50,894 bases of DNA from Hahellaceae bacterium (GTDB lineage Bacteria > Pseudomonadota > Gammaproteobacteria > Pseudomonadales > Oleiphilaceae). This document shows, one piece after another, positions 27,390 to 36,111 of this stretch. Position 1 is the first letter of the stretch; the number at the start of each line of letters is the position of its first letter. The DNA lies in contig JADGDV010000026.1 in the NCBI GenBank assembly GCA_016744695.1, positions 10,931 through 61,824 on the forward strand. Reading direction: 5' to 3'. A program made the position numbers and the translations under genes. The notes below the pieces were generated by a model, which worked only from the letters and a program-made list of their open reading frames with translations, had not been told where the DNA came from and did no database searches.

Positions 27390-27821
27390 ATGTTTAATAA
27401 AATTCTGATCCCCGTTGATATTGAAAATGTGGAGTTTGTAGAGAAGGCAATGGAGGTCGCGATTAGGCAGGCCAAAGAGTACGATGCGTCTCTTCATGTA
27501 GTGACGGTTATACCAGGCTTCGGAATGTCTATGGTAGGCTCTTTTTTTCCAGAAGATGCTATGGCTAAGGCTTTAACAGCCGTTACCAAACAGCTTAAAA
27601 AGTATGTTGATACTAATATCCCTAAGGAGATTAACGTCAGCTTTAAAGTACTTCAAGGTAAGTCGCACAAAGAGATTTTAAAAGAATCTAAAGCCATCGG
27701 TGCAGATTTAATCGTTATTCCTAGTCATAACTATAAGAAGGTTGACCGTGTTCTATTAGGTTCGTGTACCAGCCGAGTGGTTGAGCGATCTAAGGTATCC
27801 GTTATGGTCATTAAGCCTTAG
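27390..27821 (+). CDS. Universal stress protein (UspA family)
   Basis: A 143-residue cytoplasmic protein starting MFNKILIPVDIENVEFVEKA, the usual first strand and helix of UspA domains. The end GSCTSRVVERSKVSVMVIKP carries the ATP-binding type C-terminal motif G-x(9)-S/T. The GADLIVIPSH segment is also typical. The frame can start at a TTG 12 bases earlier, but GAGG is well placed for the ATG at 27390. It is monocistronic with a hairpin at its stop. Confidence 0.93.
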   Translation: MFNKILIPVDIENVEFVEKAMEVAIRQAKEYDASLHVVTVIPGFGMSMVGSFFPEDAMAKALTAVTKQLKKYVDTNIPKEINVSFKVLQGKSHKEILKESKAIGADLIVIPSHNYKKVDRVLLGSCTSRVVERSKVSVMVIKP

Positions 27822-27856
27822 AGTCGGTTGGTTATTCCCACTCTAAGGGCTATTTT
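27814..27856 (+). terminator. Hairpin overlapping the uspA stop
   Basis: AGCCTTAGAGT and ACTCTAAGGGCT pair with one bulged base across a 15-base loop, followed by ATTTT. The stem includes the stop codon. It is likely a terminator. Confidence 0.5.
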
Positions 27857-27868
27857 AAGTGCGCTTTA

Positions 27869-27991
27869 TTATTGATGACTCATTGGGCTCATTATGTTGT
27901 CACACGCATCAATACATAGTGCACAGCTAATACATTCGTATTGCAGCCCATCACGAACATCAATGCCTGTTGGGCATACTTGCACATATGC
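27869..27991 (-). pseudogene. C-terminal ferredoxin fragment of ccoG (rdxA/fixG)
   Basis: On the minus strand one frame reads RSAYVQVCPTGIDVRDGLQY then ECISCALCIDACDNIM and a TAA stop at 27869. This is the 4Fe-4S ferredoxin core of CcoG, the cbb3-oxidase assembly protein, whose usual sequence is VQVCPTGIDIRDGLQYEC followed by CxxCIDACDxIM. A stop codon interrupts the frame upstream of the fragment and no more of the ~470-residue protein is present, nor its usual C-terminal Ig-like domain. The fragment abuts the end of the SDR gene at 27999. It is a gene relic left by a deletion or insertion. Confidence 0.85.
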
Positions 27992-27998
27992 AGACCTG

Positions 27999-28817
27999 TT
28001 AGCCTAGCATCTTCTTAACACCCATTAGCAAATTAGATACTTTGTAATAATTTGTTGGGAGTAATCTATAGAGCACGTCGACTAATTTTGCGTCTGCTCC
28101 GATTAACACCCTAAAGGTTTTTTTGCGCATACCTTTTTCTATCACTGCGGCCGCTTTTTCTGGGCTTGTGCGCGCCATAGTCTGAAAATGGTTAGCAAAA
28201 TCGTTTGGTTTATCGTTGTCTGTTTCTGCAAAATTAGCAATATTAGTTTTAATGCCTCCAGGCATTACACATATGACGTCAATATTCTTTTTACCAAAAA
28301 TAAGGTCTTGTTTTAATGCTTCACTAAAGCCTCGTACTGCAAACTTTGATGCATGATAAGGTGCCATCATTGGCATGGTAATGAGACCAAAAATAGATGC
28401 GACGTTTACTATTAGACCTCGCTCTGATTTCTCTAATAGTGGAAGCATTTCACGGCAACCAATAACAACACCGTTTAAATTAACATCCATTACTTTATCG
28501 AAGAGTTGTTCTGAAGTTTCATGAAAGAAACCAAATGAGCTCATACCTGCGTTATTGACCAATACATCAAGGTAGCCAGGGCCACTATTGATGTCTGACA
28601 TCAGGCTTTGCCAATCGCCTTTCGAGCTGGCATTAGCCGTTTTTGATATCAGAATTGCATCACCCAGTTCTTTTGATGTTGTTTCTAAATTGTCGGTATT
28701 GATATCGGTTAGAATTAATTTAGCACCTTGCGAGGCAAGTAAGCGTGCGAGCGCTTGCCCTATGCCTGAGCCGGCTCCAGTGATTAGAACTATTTTACTT
28801 TGCCATGTAGTGGTCAT
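27999..28817 (-). CDS. Short-chain dehydrogenase/reductase in monooxygenase operon
   Basis: A 272-residue classical SDR. TGAGSGIG (about residues 14-21) binds the nucleotide, NNAG follows the fourth strand, Ser in VNVASIFG and Y-x-x-x-K in YHASKFAV complete the catalytic set. A GAGAG Shine-Dalgarno precedes the ATG. It is the last gene of a three-gene minus-strand operon, 9 bases after the hydrolase stop. It probably oxidises an alcohol that is the substrate or product of the flavin monooxygenase. Confidence 0.93.
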   Translation of the reverse strand: MTTTWQSKIVLITGAGSGIGQALARLLASQGAKLILTDINTDNLETTSKELGDAILISKTANASSKGDWQSLMSDINSGPGYLDVLVNNAGMSSFGFFHETSEQLFDKVMDVNLNGVVIGCREMLPLLEKSERGLIVNVASIFGLITMPMMAPYHASKFAVRGFSEALKQDLIFGKKNIDVICVMPGGIKTNIANFAETDNDKPNDFANHFQTMARTSPEKAAAVIEKGMRKKTFRVLIGADAKLVDVLYRLLPTNYYKVSNLLMGVKKMLG

Positions 28818-28826
28818 ATTTGCTCT

Positions 28827-29627
28827 CTAATTATTTGCTGAAACAGGTTGTTTGTCTGCGTGTAGCCAGCCAAAAATAGTGCGTTTAATCTCTGGGAAGT
28901 AGCTGCCTCCAATGGTCCAATGACAAGCACCTGGCAATACTTTTAAGGTTGCTCTGCCAGAGTATTTCATCGCAATTTTTCGTTGGATTTTTATAGGGGT
29001 TATTTTATCCGCTGTACCGCCAATAATGAGAACCGGACAATTAATATTTTGGTAGTTTACCGTGGTGGCAGGCTTTCTAAATAAGAGCCACATACTGATC
29101 TGCATAGAAGCCCAGCCAGACTCAAAGGTGCATTTTTGAATAATGTCCTGTCGTACAAAGGCTGTTTGTGAATTGGCTATACCGTAACAAATATTTTTCA
29201 GTAATAAATTGGTCGTGGACCGCCATAAGGGAAACTTGAATAAATTGTGCCCAAAGGTTCGCATGACCGACCAGCTCCAGCCATTAATTCCTGCAGGTGC
29301 TGCTGATGAAATTAAAACAAGCTTGTTACATTTATATTTAGCTGCAATTAGTTGCGCCAATAACCCTCCCATGGAATGCCCCACAATAATGGGCGGCTCA
29401 TCGAGTGTTTCAATTAACTGGCTTAATGATGCAACATAGTTTTGAACGCTAGATCTAGCTAGGGCCTTTCTTTTGACTGCATTTAGTTCGTTGCGTGGGT
29501 AATGAAGTGGCAACCTAGGTGTATGGACCCGGTAGCCTTGATCTTCAAACGCATCTTTCACATCGACTAATGCGTCTGGGGTACTCCACATACCGTGGAT
29601 TAAAACGACGGGAGGGGTAGTGTTCAT
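28827..29627 (-). CDS. Alpha/beta hydrolase in monooxygenase operon
   Basis: A 266-residue alpha/beta-hydrolase. The ATG at 29627 is chosen because GGAG lies seven bases before it and it yields MNTTPPVVLIHGMWS, the first strand and oxyanion HG of the fold; the frame is open 75 bases further. The nucleophile elbow is GHSMGG, and a late His lies in GACHWTIGG. There is no signal peptide. It starts 7 bases after the monooxygenase stop. A Baeyer-Villiger-type oxygenase makes esters, so an esterase as the next enzyme makes biochemical sense. Confidence 0.91.
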   Translation of the reverse strand: MNTTPPVVLIHGMWSTPDALVDVKDAFEDQGYRVHTPRLPLHYPRNELNAVKRKALARSSVQNYVASLSQLIETLDEPPIIVGHSMGGLLAQLIAAKYKCNKLVLISSAAPAGINGWSWSVMRTFGHNLFKFPLWRSTTNLLLKNICYGIANSQTAFVRQDIIQKCTFESGWASMQISMWLLFRKPATTVNYQNINCPVLIIGGTADKITPIKIQRKIAMKYSGRATLKVLPGACHWTIGGSYFPEIKRTIFGWLHADKQPVSANN

Positions 29628-29634
29628 AAATCTC

Positions 29635-31149
29635 CTACGCCGCCGATTTGGGTTTGTGGAACTCGGCCAAGGGTGCGTTATCATCAAAGCGCAATACATC
29701 ATCTACCAATTTACTGTGCTTAATCGCAAAGATATCTTTGAAATACAGGTCTTTATTGCACCATGGGAATTCTGAACCTTGGCTTGGTAGTCTATCGAGT
29801 GCTCTTAAAACATAGCCTGAATTAAGGCCAACGATGGTCTCGCGTTTTGCTTCTGGGTCTCGAAAAGGGTAAACACTCTGATGATTATTTTGTTCCATAT
29901 AATCCAATAATCGACAGACATAGTCGAATGTCAGCTCTGCTTTTAATGTCCAGGAAGAGTTTGTGTAACCGAAGACCCAAGCAAAGTTAGGTAATTGACT
30001 AAACATCATGCCTTTGTAGTTAGTGAGTGTATTTCCCTCCACTTTATGGCCATCTACGCAGAGATTGATTCCGCCCCACAGTTGTAAATCTAAACCTGTG
30101 GCGGGGACAATAATATCGGCCTCAACGTTCTTTCCAGACTTCATTAATAGACCGGTTTCGGTAAAACGTTCGATATGGTCCGTAATAAGGGTTGTTTTAC
30201 CTTCATGCACTGAGTTGAATATATCTGCATCAGGCACCAAAGCCATTCGTTGGTCCCAAGGGTTATAGCTGGGTTTGAAATGTACATCTACATCAGCCGC
30301 GCCGGCTAATGCTTTGGCGTTCATGTTCCTAATATTCTTTCTGACATAGTCAGGAAATTTCTTTGAAAGTACAAATACCATTTGCTGGAGCGTAGTGTAT
30401 TTTGCACGCATGATTTTATTGGTAATGCCTGCCGGGAGTATACGAGATAACACTCTAAATAGAGCATCTGATGCAGGGCGTGAATAAACATAGGTTGGAG
30501 AACGTTGAACCATGGTGACATGAGCGGCTTTTTTCGCCATTGATGGCACAATGGTAACGGCTGTGGCACCACTGCCGATGACAATAACGTTCTTTCCACT
30601 GTAATCTAAGTCTTCAGGCCACTTCTGAGGGTGAGCAATGATACCTTTGTAATCATCATAGCCTTCGAAGTCGGGTAGATAACCGCTTTCGTAGTTGTAG
30701 TAACCCGTACAACAAGTAAAAAATTTAGCCGCAATGTGATACTCAGAACCGTCACTTCTTTCAATAGTCACTAACCAGCGATTTTGTTGCGAATTCCAGT
30801 CTGCTACCTTTACTTTTTGTTGAAAGCGAATGTAGCTATTTAAACTTTCATCTCTGACCAATTCGTGAAGATAATTCTGAATACGTTCCGCTGAACCAAT
30901 ATATTCTTTATCTGTCCAGGGTTTAAAAGAGTAGGAAAATGTGTACATATCCGAATCTGAGCGAATACCTGGGTATTTAAATAAGTCCCAAGTGCCACCA
31001 ATATTTTCACGTCCTTCGATAACGGCAAAAGAATTATGAGGGCGTTTCTTTTTTAGGTTGTAGCACATACCTAGGCCGGAGATTCCTGCACCAACAATTA
31101 ACACGTCTAATTGTTCGTATTTTATGTTCATGTCAATTTGCTCGCCCAT
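29635..31149 (-). CDS. Flavin-containing monooxygenase, Baeyer-Villiger/MymA type
   Basis: A 504-residue FAD/NADPH monooxygenase. The FAD site is IVGAGISGLGMCYNL (about residues 18-32) followed by GGTWDLFKYPGIRSDSDMYT, typical of Baeyer-Villiger enzymes. The fingerprint YKGIIAHPQKWPEDL matches the F/Y-K-G-xxx-H-xxx-W-P pattern, and the NADPH site is VIGSGATAVT. These enzymes insert oxygen into ketones, or oxidise sulfides or amines. The ATG at 31149 follows AAAGAG; an ATG six codons later is possible. It heads the operon with hydrolase and SDR, an order known from the mycobacterial mymA operon. The substrate is unknown, probably a hydrophobic ketone or fatty compound. Confidence 0.93.
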   Translation of the reverse strand: MGEQIDMNIKYEQLDVLIVGAGISGLGMCYNLKKKRPHNSFAVIEGRENIGGTWDLFKYPGIRSDSDMYTFSYSFKPWTDKEYIGSAERIQNYLHELVRDESLNSYIRFQQKVKVADWNSQQNRWLVTIERSDGSEYHIAAKFFTCCTGYYNYESGYLPDFEGYDDYKGIIAHPQKWPEDLDYSGKNVIVIGSGATAVTIVPSMAKKAAHVTMVQRSPTYVYSRPASDALFRVLSRILPAGITNKIMRAKYTTLQQMVFVLSKKFPDYVRKNIRNMNAKALAGAADVDVHFKPSYNPWDQRMALVPDADIFNSVHEGKTTLITDHIERFTETGLLMKSGKNVEADIIVPATGLDLQLWGGINLCVDGHKVEGNTLTNYKGMMFSQLPNFAWVFGYTNSSWTLKAELTFDYVCRLLDYMEQNNHQSVYPFRDPEAKRETIVGLNSGYVLRALDRLPSQGSEFPWCNKDLYFKDIFAIKHSKLVDDVLRFDDNAPLAEFHKPKSAA

Positions 31150-31369
31150 GTTTTTTCTCTTTATTATTTAGTAAATGAGTGCGTATGCATAAGATAGAGA
31201 CTCGTAGTCGTAAAGAATAGGATTAAATCTCTCCATAATTGATATCTTCGGCCATATTGACGGTTAGCACCACCACTAAAGCATCTTCCCTGCGACATCT
31301 TGTCACTTCTTATTTTTTTAATTATAGCTACACTCCACCGCTGCCTAAAATCGTTATAAGGACAGATAC

Positions 31370-33475
31370 GTGGAAAGCTCAAAATTTAGTATTACCAAAA
31401 CCCGTAATGCATTGAGTGTTGCCGTTTTTTTCGCTATTCAATCAACGGCGACTTACGCCGAAAATAGCACGGTAGAAAATGCCAACCAGATTGACCAACT
31501 AGACACTATCAGTGTTACTGCCAACCGAAATGAAGAAGCCTCTTTAGATGTTCCAGCCAGTATTGGTGTGGTAGACAAAAAAACCGTTGAACTGGCACAG
31601 CCTAATTACCAAAAAGAACTGCTCAACAGCGTTGCCGGTGTAAGAGTAACCCAAACGGGTTCTACATTAGGTCATAAGACCAGTATCCGAATGCCACTTA
31701 ATACCGGGCCTTATTATTTGTTTTTGCAGGACGGTATTCCGGTTCAATCATCTGGTTTTTTTAATCATAACGGCTTGGCTTATACTAATTTCAGTTCTGC
31801 AGGTTCGGCAGAGGTGCTTAAAGGGGCAGGTACGGCACTTTACGGTTCGGATGCTGTAGCGGCCACGATTAACATTATCTCAAATGACCCCTCACAAGCT
31901 GACGGTTATAAGATAAAAGCGGATACAGGCAGCGATGGTTTTTATAAGTTGGGCGTTGAAGGTGGTGCACACCTTTCTGAAGACTCTAGTGTAGGGGTTG
32001 CGCTGTCTCATACTAAAAGTGATGGCTGGCGGGATCATACCAGTTCAGAAAGAACCGAAGCCACAGCCACACATTTTATGTCTATTAATGACAAAAACGT
32101 ACTTAAGACGGTGCTGTCAGTCAATGCCACAGAAGCGGATATGGCCGGTAGCCTCATAGGATTGGATGAACTTGAAAATAATCCTGAGTCTGTGGGGGAT
32201 ATTGCCGATGCTTTAGATGCGGGCATGGATGTGCAGCGCAAATTCAATTTTGCTCGATTGAGCTCGGAGTGGACTCACTTTGCGAGTGATTCGGTAGCGT
32301 TAAGTACGATTGGTTATGTTCGTAGCAATCGTAATCAGTACATTGCTACTTGGGAGAGAAATCTTCCGAAGAATGATAGCAAAGAGCACTCCCTAGGCGT
32401 GATGTTTAAGGCAGACATCGACAACGACGACACTCGATGGACATTGGGTACGGACTTTGAGTTAACCAAAGCTAACCGCAGCTATGAGCAGTTATTCGAC
32501 TATGTGCCTAGTAGCTATGGTTCTTCTGTTCCTGCCGGTGATATTTATGATTACGATGTTACCTATGTTGCGCTATCTCCTTACGCTCAAGGCGAAATAG
32601 ACTTGTCAGATAAATGGCAATTGGGTGCTGGCTTACGGTACGACCAAAGCATGTTTGATTACACCAATAACTTGGAAGATGGTCAGTATGCTAATTCGGG
32701 TTATTCTCGGCCGAGTAGTGATAATGATCCTTCGTACCATCATGCGAGTCCTAAGCTGAATTTGGTTTATAACATTGATCATATGCAAAACGTATATGCC
32801 CGATATGCTAATGGTTTTCGTATACCGCAAGCCTCGCGCTTGTACTCATTAAAAACCAATAATATCGATTTTGATCTAGATCCTGAGGTAAGTGATACCT
32901 TTGAACTGGGTTATAAGTTAGCTGCATTCGCCCACCGCCTTGATTTGTCTTTTTACTATATGACAATCGACGACACCATTGTGAGACGCGAAGATAGCAG
33001 TGGTGATAGGTACTATGTGAACGGTGGGAAGACCGAACACCAAGGTGTTGAGTTGGCTTGGTTATATAAAATGAGTGAGCAATTTTCTACGCGCATTGCT
33101 TACAGTTATTCTAAGCATGAATATGTGAGTGATGATGTTTACGGCGATAACGAACAAGCTAACGCACCCAATGATACCAGTAACCTTAAACTGATTTACA
33201 ACCCCACTTATGTGCAAGGTCTGAGCACTGAATTGGAAGTGGTGTATGTGGGAGAATATTGGTTAGATGACAATAACACTCGTACTTATGAGGGTTATAC
33301 TTCGGGCAATTTGAAAGCCATTTATCAGGTTACTGAGCAGCTTACATTGAATGCAAAAGTAAATAATATTACCGATGAAGTGTATGCTGAAGATGCAAGC
33401 TTTAGTTATGGCAAAGAAAAATATACGCCTGCTGCCCCGCGTCAATTGTTCGCCGGGATTGAATACAGTTTTTAG
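31370..33475 (+). CDS. TonB-dependent outer-membrane receptor
   Basis: A 701-residue outer-membrane receptor. It starts with GTG after AAGGA; a signal peptide is cleaved near TYA-ENS. The TonB box is LDTISVTA (about residues 44-51). The plug domain follows, with LLNSVAGVRVTQTG and VLKGAGTALYGSDAVAATIN. The remainder is a beta-barrel with alternating aromatic strands, ending in the outer-membrane C-terminal pattern LFAGIEYSF. It is followed within 8 bases by a BNR-repeat protein, then a thioredoxin and TonB, forming one operon. The ligand is not evident; the metal-binding appearance of the next protein suggests a metal or metal complex. No Fur box was identified upstream. Confidence 0.95.
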   Translation: MESSKFSITKTRNALSVAVFFAIQSTATYAENSTVENANQIDQLDTISVTANRNEEASLDVPASIGVVDKKTVELAQPNYQKELLNSVAGVRVTQTGSTLGHKTSIRMPLNTGPYYLFLQDGIPVQSSGFFNHNGLAYTNFSSAGSAEVLKGAGTALYGSDAVAATINIISNDPSQADGYKIKADTGSDGFYKLGVEGGAHLSEDSSVGVALSHTKSDGWRDHTSSERTEATATHFMSINDKNVLKTVLSVNATEADMAGSLIGLDELENNPESVGDIADALDAGMDVQRKFNFARLSSEWTHFASDSVALSTIGYVRSNRNQYIATWERNLPKNDSKEHSLGVMFKADIDNDDTRWTLGTDFELTKANRSYEQLFDYVPSSYGSSVPAGDIYDYDVTYVALSPYAQGEIDLSDKWQLGAGLRYDQSMFDYTNNLEDGQYANSGYSRPSSDNDPSYHHASPKLNLVYNIDHMQNVYARYANGFRIPQASRLYSLKTNNIDFDLDPEVSDTFELGYKLAAFAHRLDLSFYYMTIDDTIVRREDSSGDRYYVNGGKTEHQGVELAWLYKMSEQFSTRIAYSYSKHEYVSDDVYGDNEQANAPNDTSNLKLIYNPTYVQGLSTELEVVYVGEYWLDDNNTRTYEGYTSGNLKAIYQVTEQLTLNAKVNNITDEVYAEDASFSYGKEKYTPAAPRQLFAGIEYSF

Positions 33476-33483
33476 GATGAGTC

Positions 33484-34710
33484 ATGAAGTATTTCCTTTT
33501 AGTGTTAATGATGTTTTTTGTACAGTCATCCTCAATGGCGGCGATGACTCACGGCAAACATGGTGCATCAAGAGCTAGCCTATTACCTGCATGCCAAGAA
33601 CCGAACGCGTTGCCATCACCCCATTGTGGTCTGGTGCCAACGACGGTGTTTAGCAAAGGCCCCAATGATAATGACGTGCTTTATGCTGTTTTTAGTCAAA
33701 ATGGACATATCTACCTCGCTACCTCTACGGATAAAGGTCAAACCTTTACGTCGCCAACTGCCGTAAATCGCACACCTGAAGCCATTTATGATGATGGTGA
33801 AAATAGGCCCAAAATTATCGTGAGCGAGAAAAACGAAATTTTTGTTTCGTGGACACATAAAACACCAGGGCGCTACTCTGGCGATGTGCGTTTTGCGAGG
33901 TCTCTTGATGGTGGTCAGAGTTTTGATAAGCCCATTACTGTGAACTCAGATAGGGCCTTGATCAGTCACCGTTTTGATGCCATGTCGATAGATAGCCAAG
34001 GACGACTCTATCTAATTTGGATTGATAAAAGAGACCAGAATAATCGTGGGGCGGCGCTTTATTATGTGGTCTCTGAAGACTCTGGCGCGAGCTTTTCATC
34101 AAACCGAAAGCTAGTGGATAACAGCTGTGAGTGCTGTCGTATCGCGGTTGATCAAGATCATCAGGGGAAGATAGTAGCTTTATGGCGTCATGTGTTTCCG
34201 GGAAACATACGTGATCATGCCATCGCCTATGTTTCACCCGAGGCAAAGCCAGCAAACAGCCAGTTACTAAGAGCAACTAATGATGACTGGATGATTGAAG
34301 GCTGCCCCCATCATGGCCCCGATATATCTATAGATTCACAAAACATCGCTCACATGGCTTGGTTTACACAAGGCGAAAAGCATAAGGGTTTGATTTATGG
34401 TCAGTATGATTTTAAAACACAGAGTACAGGCTACGAAAAGGTTATAGAGGCGTCTGCTGGAGCATCGAGACCACAAGTACAAGTCATGGGCGATGCGGTT
34501 TATCTCATGTGGAAACAGTTTGATGGAAAGGCGATGACCCTAAAAGTCCAGCGTTCCGAGAACGGGGGTAAGACATGGAAGGATAGTGAGTCAATCGCAA
34601 GCACGCTTAATGGTTCTGATCACCCTGACTGGATTACTTCCCAATCAAAACTTTATGCCGTGTGGCACACTCAATCTGAAGGGTTACGGCTGTTTGAGGT
34701 TGGTCAATGA
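33484..34710 (+). CDS. Secreted BNR-repeat (sialidase-like) protein with CECC motif
   Basis: A 408-residue exported protein with a signal peptide cleaved near SMAA. It has at least four Asp-box/BNR repeats (STDKGQTF at 81, SLDGGQSF at 140, SEDSGASF at 197, SENGGKTW near 370), predicting a six-bladed beta-propeller as in sialidases. It also has a conserved-looking CECC at residues 215-218 followed by HVFPGNIRDHA, and two more Cys near the N-terminus. I see no clear sialidase Arg triad or RIP motif, so true sialidase activity is doubtful. It follows the receptor by 8 bases and overlaps the next gene by ATGA. I infer a periplasmic or surface partner of the receptor that binds a metal or redox cofactor. 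Confidence 0.82.
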   Translation: MKYFLLVLMMFFVQSSSMAAMTHGKHGASRASLLPACQEPNALPSPHCGLVPTTVFSKGPNDNDVLYAVFSQNGHIYLATSTDKGQTFTSPTAVNRTPEAIYDDGENRPKIIVSEKNEIFVSWTHKTPGRYSGDVRFARSLDGGQSFDKPITVNSDRALISHRFDAMSIDSQGRLYLIWIDKRDQNNRGAALYYVVSEDSGASFSSNRKLVDNSCECCRIAVDQDHQGKIVALWRHVFPGNIRDHAIAYVSPEAKPANSQLLRATNDDWMIEGCPHHGPDISIDSQNIAHMAWFTQGEKHKGLIYGQYDFKTQSTGYEKVIEASAGASRPQVQVMGDAVYLMWKQFDGKAMTLKVQRSENGGKTWKDSESIASTLNGSDHPDWITSQSKLYAVWHTQSEGLRLFEVGQ

Positions 34711-35225
34711 GGTTATTCAGAATTAAGACGTTTGTCGGATTTTTACTGGTCGCTTATTGCGGGATGCTTCATGCGGCCTCCGAAGACGTTTTGCTAAAAT
34801 CATTTGGTTCAGACAGCCTTGTTGATATTACTTCAGAAAAATCAGACCAGCCTTTTATGATGGTGCTATGGTCAATGGATTGTCCGCCCTGTATGAAAGA
34901 GTTATCGCTTTTCAGAGATTTTCAGAAGCAACTCTCTAAAGACAATATTGTGCTTATATCTACTGATGGGTCGGAGTCGGTATCTGTTATAAAACAGACC
35001 CTAGCTGATCACCAGCTTGGAAAATTAGATAACTGGGTGTTCTCTGGCGAAATGGCCGAGCGAATACGCTATGCCATTGACCCAGAGTGGTATGGTGAGC
35101 TGCCTAGAACCTATTTTTACGGTAGTGAAGGGAATAGAGATGCCCATAGCGGGATTCTGACTAAAAAATTGTTGAGTCAGTGGCTGCAGTATTCTGAATC
35201 ACTACCAAAGACAGAAAGTAAGTGA
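34707..35225 (+). CDS. TlpA-like periplasmic thioredoxin
   Basis: A 172-residue protein with a signal peptide (cleavage near LHA-ASE) and a thioredoxin fold. The active site is WSMDCPPCMKEL (Cys59 and Cys62), and a cis-Pro segment lies in GELPRTYFYG. TlpA/ResA-like proteins reduce or handle disulfides and help load metals or heme. The start overlaps the preceding stop (ATGA), so translation is coupled. With CECC-bearing protein as upstream neighbour, it may keep those Cys reduced. The specific partner is inference. Confidence 0.88.
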   Translation: MRLFRIKTFVGFLLVAYCGMLHAASEDVLLKSFGSDSLVDITSEKSDQPFMMVLWSMDCPPCMKELSLFRDFQKQLSKDNIVLISTDGSESVSVIKQTLADHQLGKLDNWVFSGEMAERIRYAIDPEWYGELPRTYFYGSEGNRDAHSGILTKKLLSQWLQYSESLPKTESK

Positions 35226-35975
35226 ATGAATGTTTCGCCTATTTTTCGTAGAGGCCTTCTCATATCCCTTGTAATTCATGGGGGCGTGATAGCGGGAGGG
35301 CTTTTATCGGTAGATGGAAGTGACAGATTGATAGCCAATACAATTGAAATTCATCTAACTATTCCAGAGCAGGTCCCTAGCCTAAAACCAAAAGAAACAC
35401 CCATGCAAAAGGACGCTTTGGTTTCTATTCCAAAGAATGAAACGTTTGTTAAACCCATCCCTCAAGTCTTACCCGTTATTGTAGCCAAACCTAAAATTGA
35501 ATCTAAACCGTTACCTGAGCTAGAGCCTGAACCACATATCGTCGAGAAAGTGCAACCAATACCAGACATTGCTTTAACGCCAGATACCCCTTCGGTAGAT
35601 GCTACAGAAGCAATGGTTCAAGTAGCGGCTATTGAATCGCAAGATGTGATTGATCAGAAAGAGATAGATGCCATTATCGAAGCGGAAAGGCATTACCGAG
35701 ATGAAGTGATTCGCTTAATCGAAAGTAAAAAATATTACCCAAAGCGATTACAAAAAATGCGTAAAGAGGGCGATGTATTAGTGGCGTTTACACTTAACAG
35801 AAATGGTAGTGTGCGGGCGTTAGAAGTAGTGAATGCAAAAGGGGCTGCCTTATTTAAAAAGGCAGCACTAAAGGCTGTTCAATCAGCGGCTTTATTTCCA
35901 TCATTTCCAGGGAAGTCTTCAAGGGAAACGTGGTCTTTTAGAATCCCTCTAAGCTACCGGCTTCTGCGCTCTTGA
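35226..35975 (+). CDS. tonB: TonB-family energy transducer
   Basis: A 249-residue protein. One N-terminal membrane anchor (about residues 10-28, LLISLVIHGGVIAGGLL, with the conserved His) is followed by a Pro/Lys/Glu-rich periplasmic spacer (about 45-125). The C-terminal TonB domain contains YYPKRLQKMRKEGDVLVAF and NRNGSVRALEVVNAKG. It couples the proton motive force to the outer-membrane receptor. Its ATG follows the thioredoxin stop directly, so it belongs to the receptor operon. ExbB/ExbD are not encoded here and must come from elsewhere. Confidence 0.93.
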   Translation: MNVSPIFRRGLLISLVIHGGVIAGGLLSVDGSDRLIANTIEIHLTIPEQVPSLKPKETPMQKDALVSIPKNETFVKPIPQVLPVIVAKPKIESKPLPELEPEPHIVEKVQPIPDIALTPDTPSVDATEAMVQVAAIESQDVIDQKEIDAIIEAERHYRDEVIRLIESKKYYPKRLQKMRKEGDVLVAFTLNRNGSVRALEVVNAKGAALFKKAALKAVQSAALFPSFPGKSSRETWSFRIPLSYRLLRS

Positions 35976-36111
35976 TATAACACCTAAGTTATCTTCCTTT
36001 TAGCGGTTTTAGAGGGCATAATATTTAATTACTGCGAGTTAGAAAGTGAGATGCACAAGTAGCTAAACTGGGAAGTTGTTTTAATTTAGTAATCAAAATG
36101 GAGATAGATAC

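Noticed and set aside
33484-34710. Annotation as exo-alpha-sialidase
   Set aside because: Asp boxes alone define a propeller, not activity; I see no RIP motif or Arg triad.
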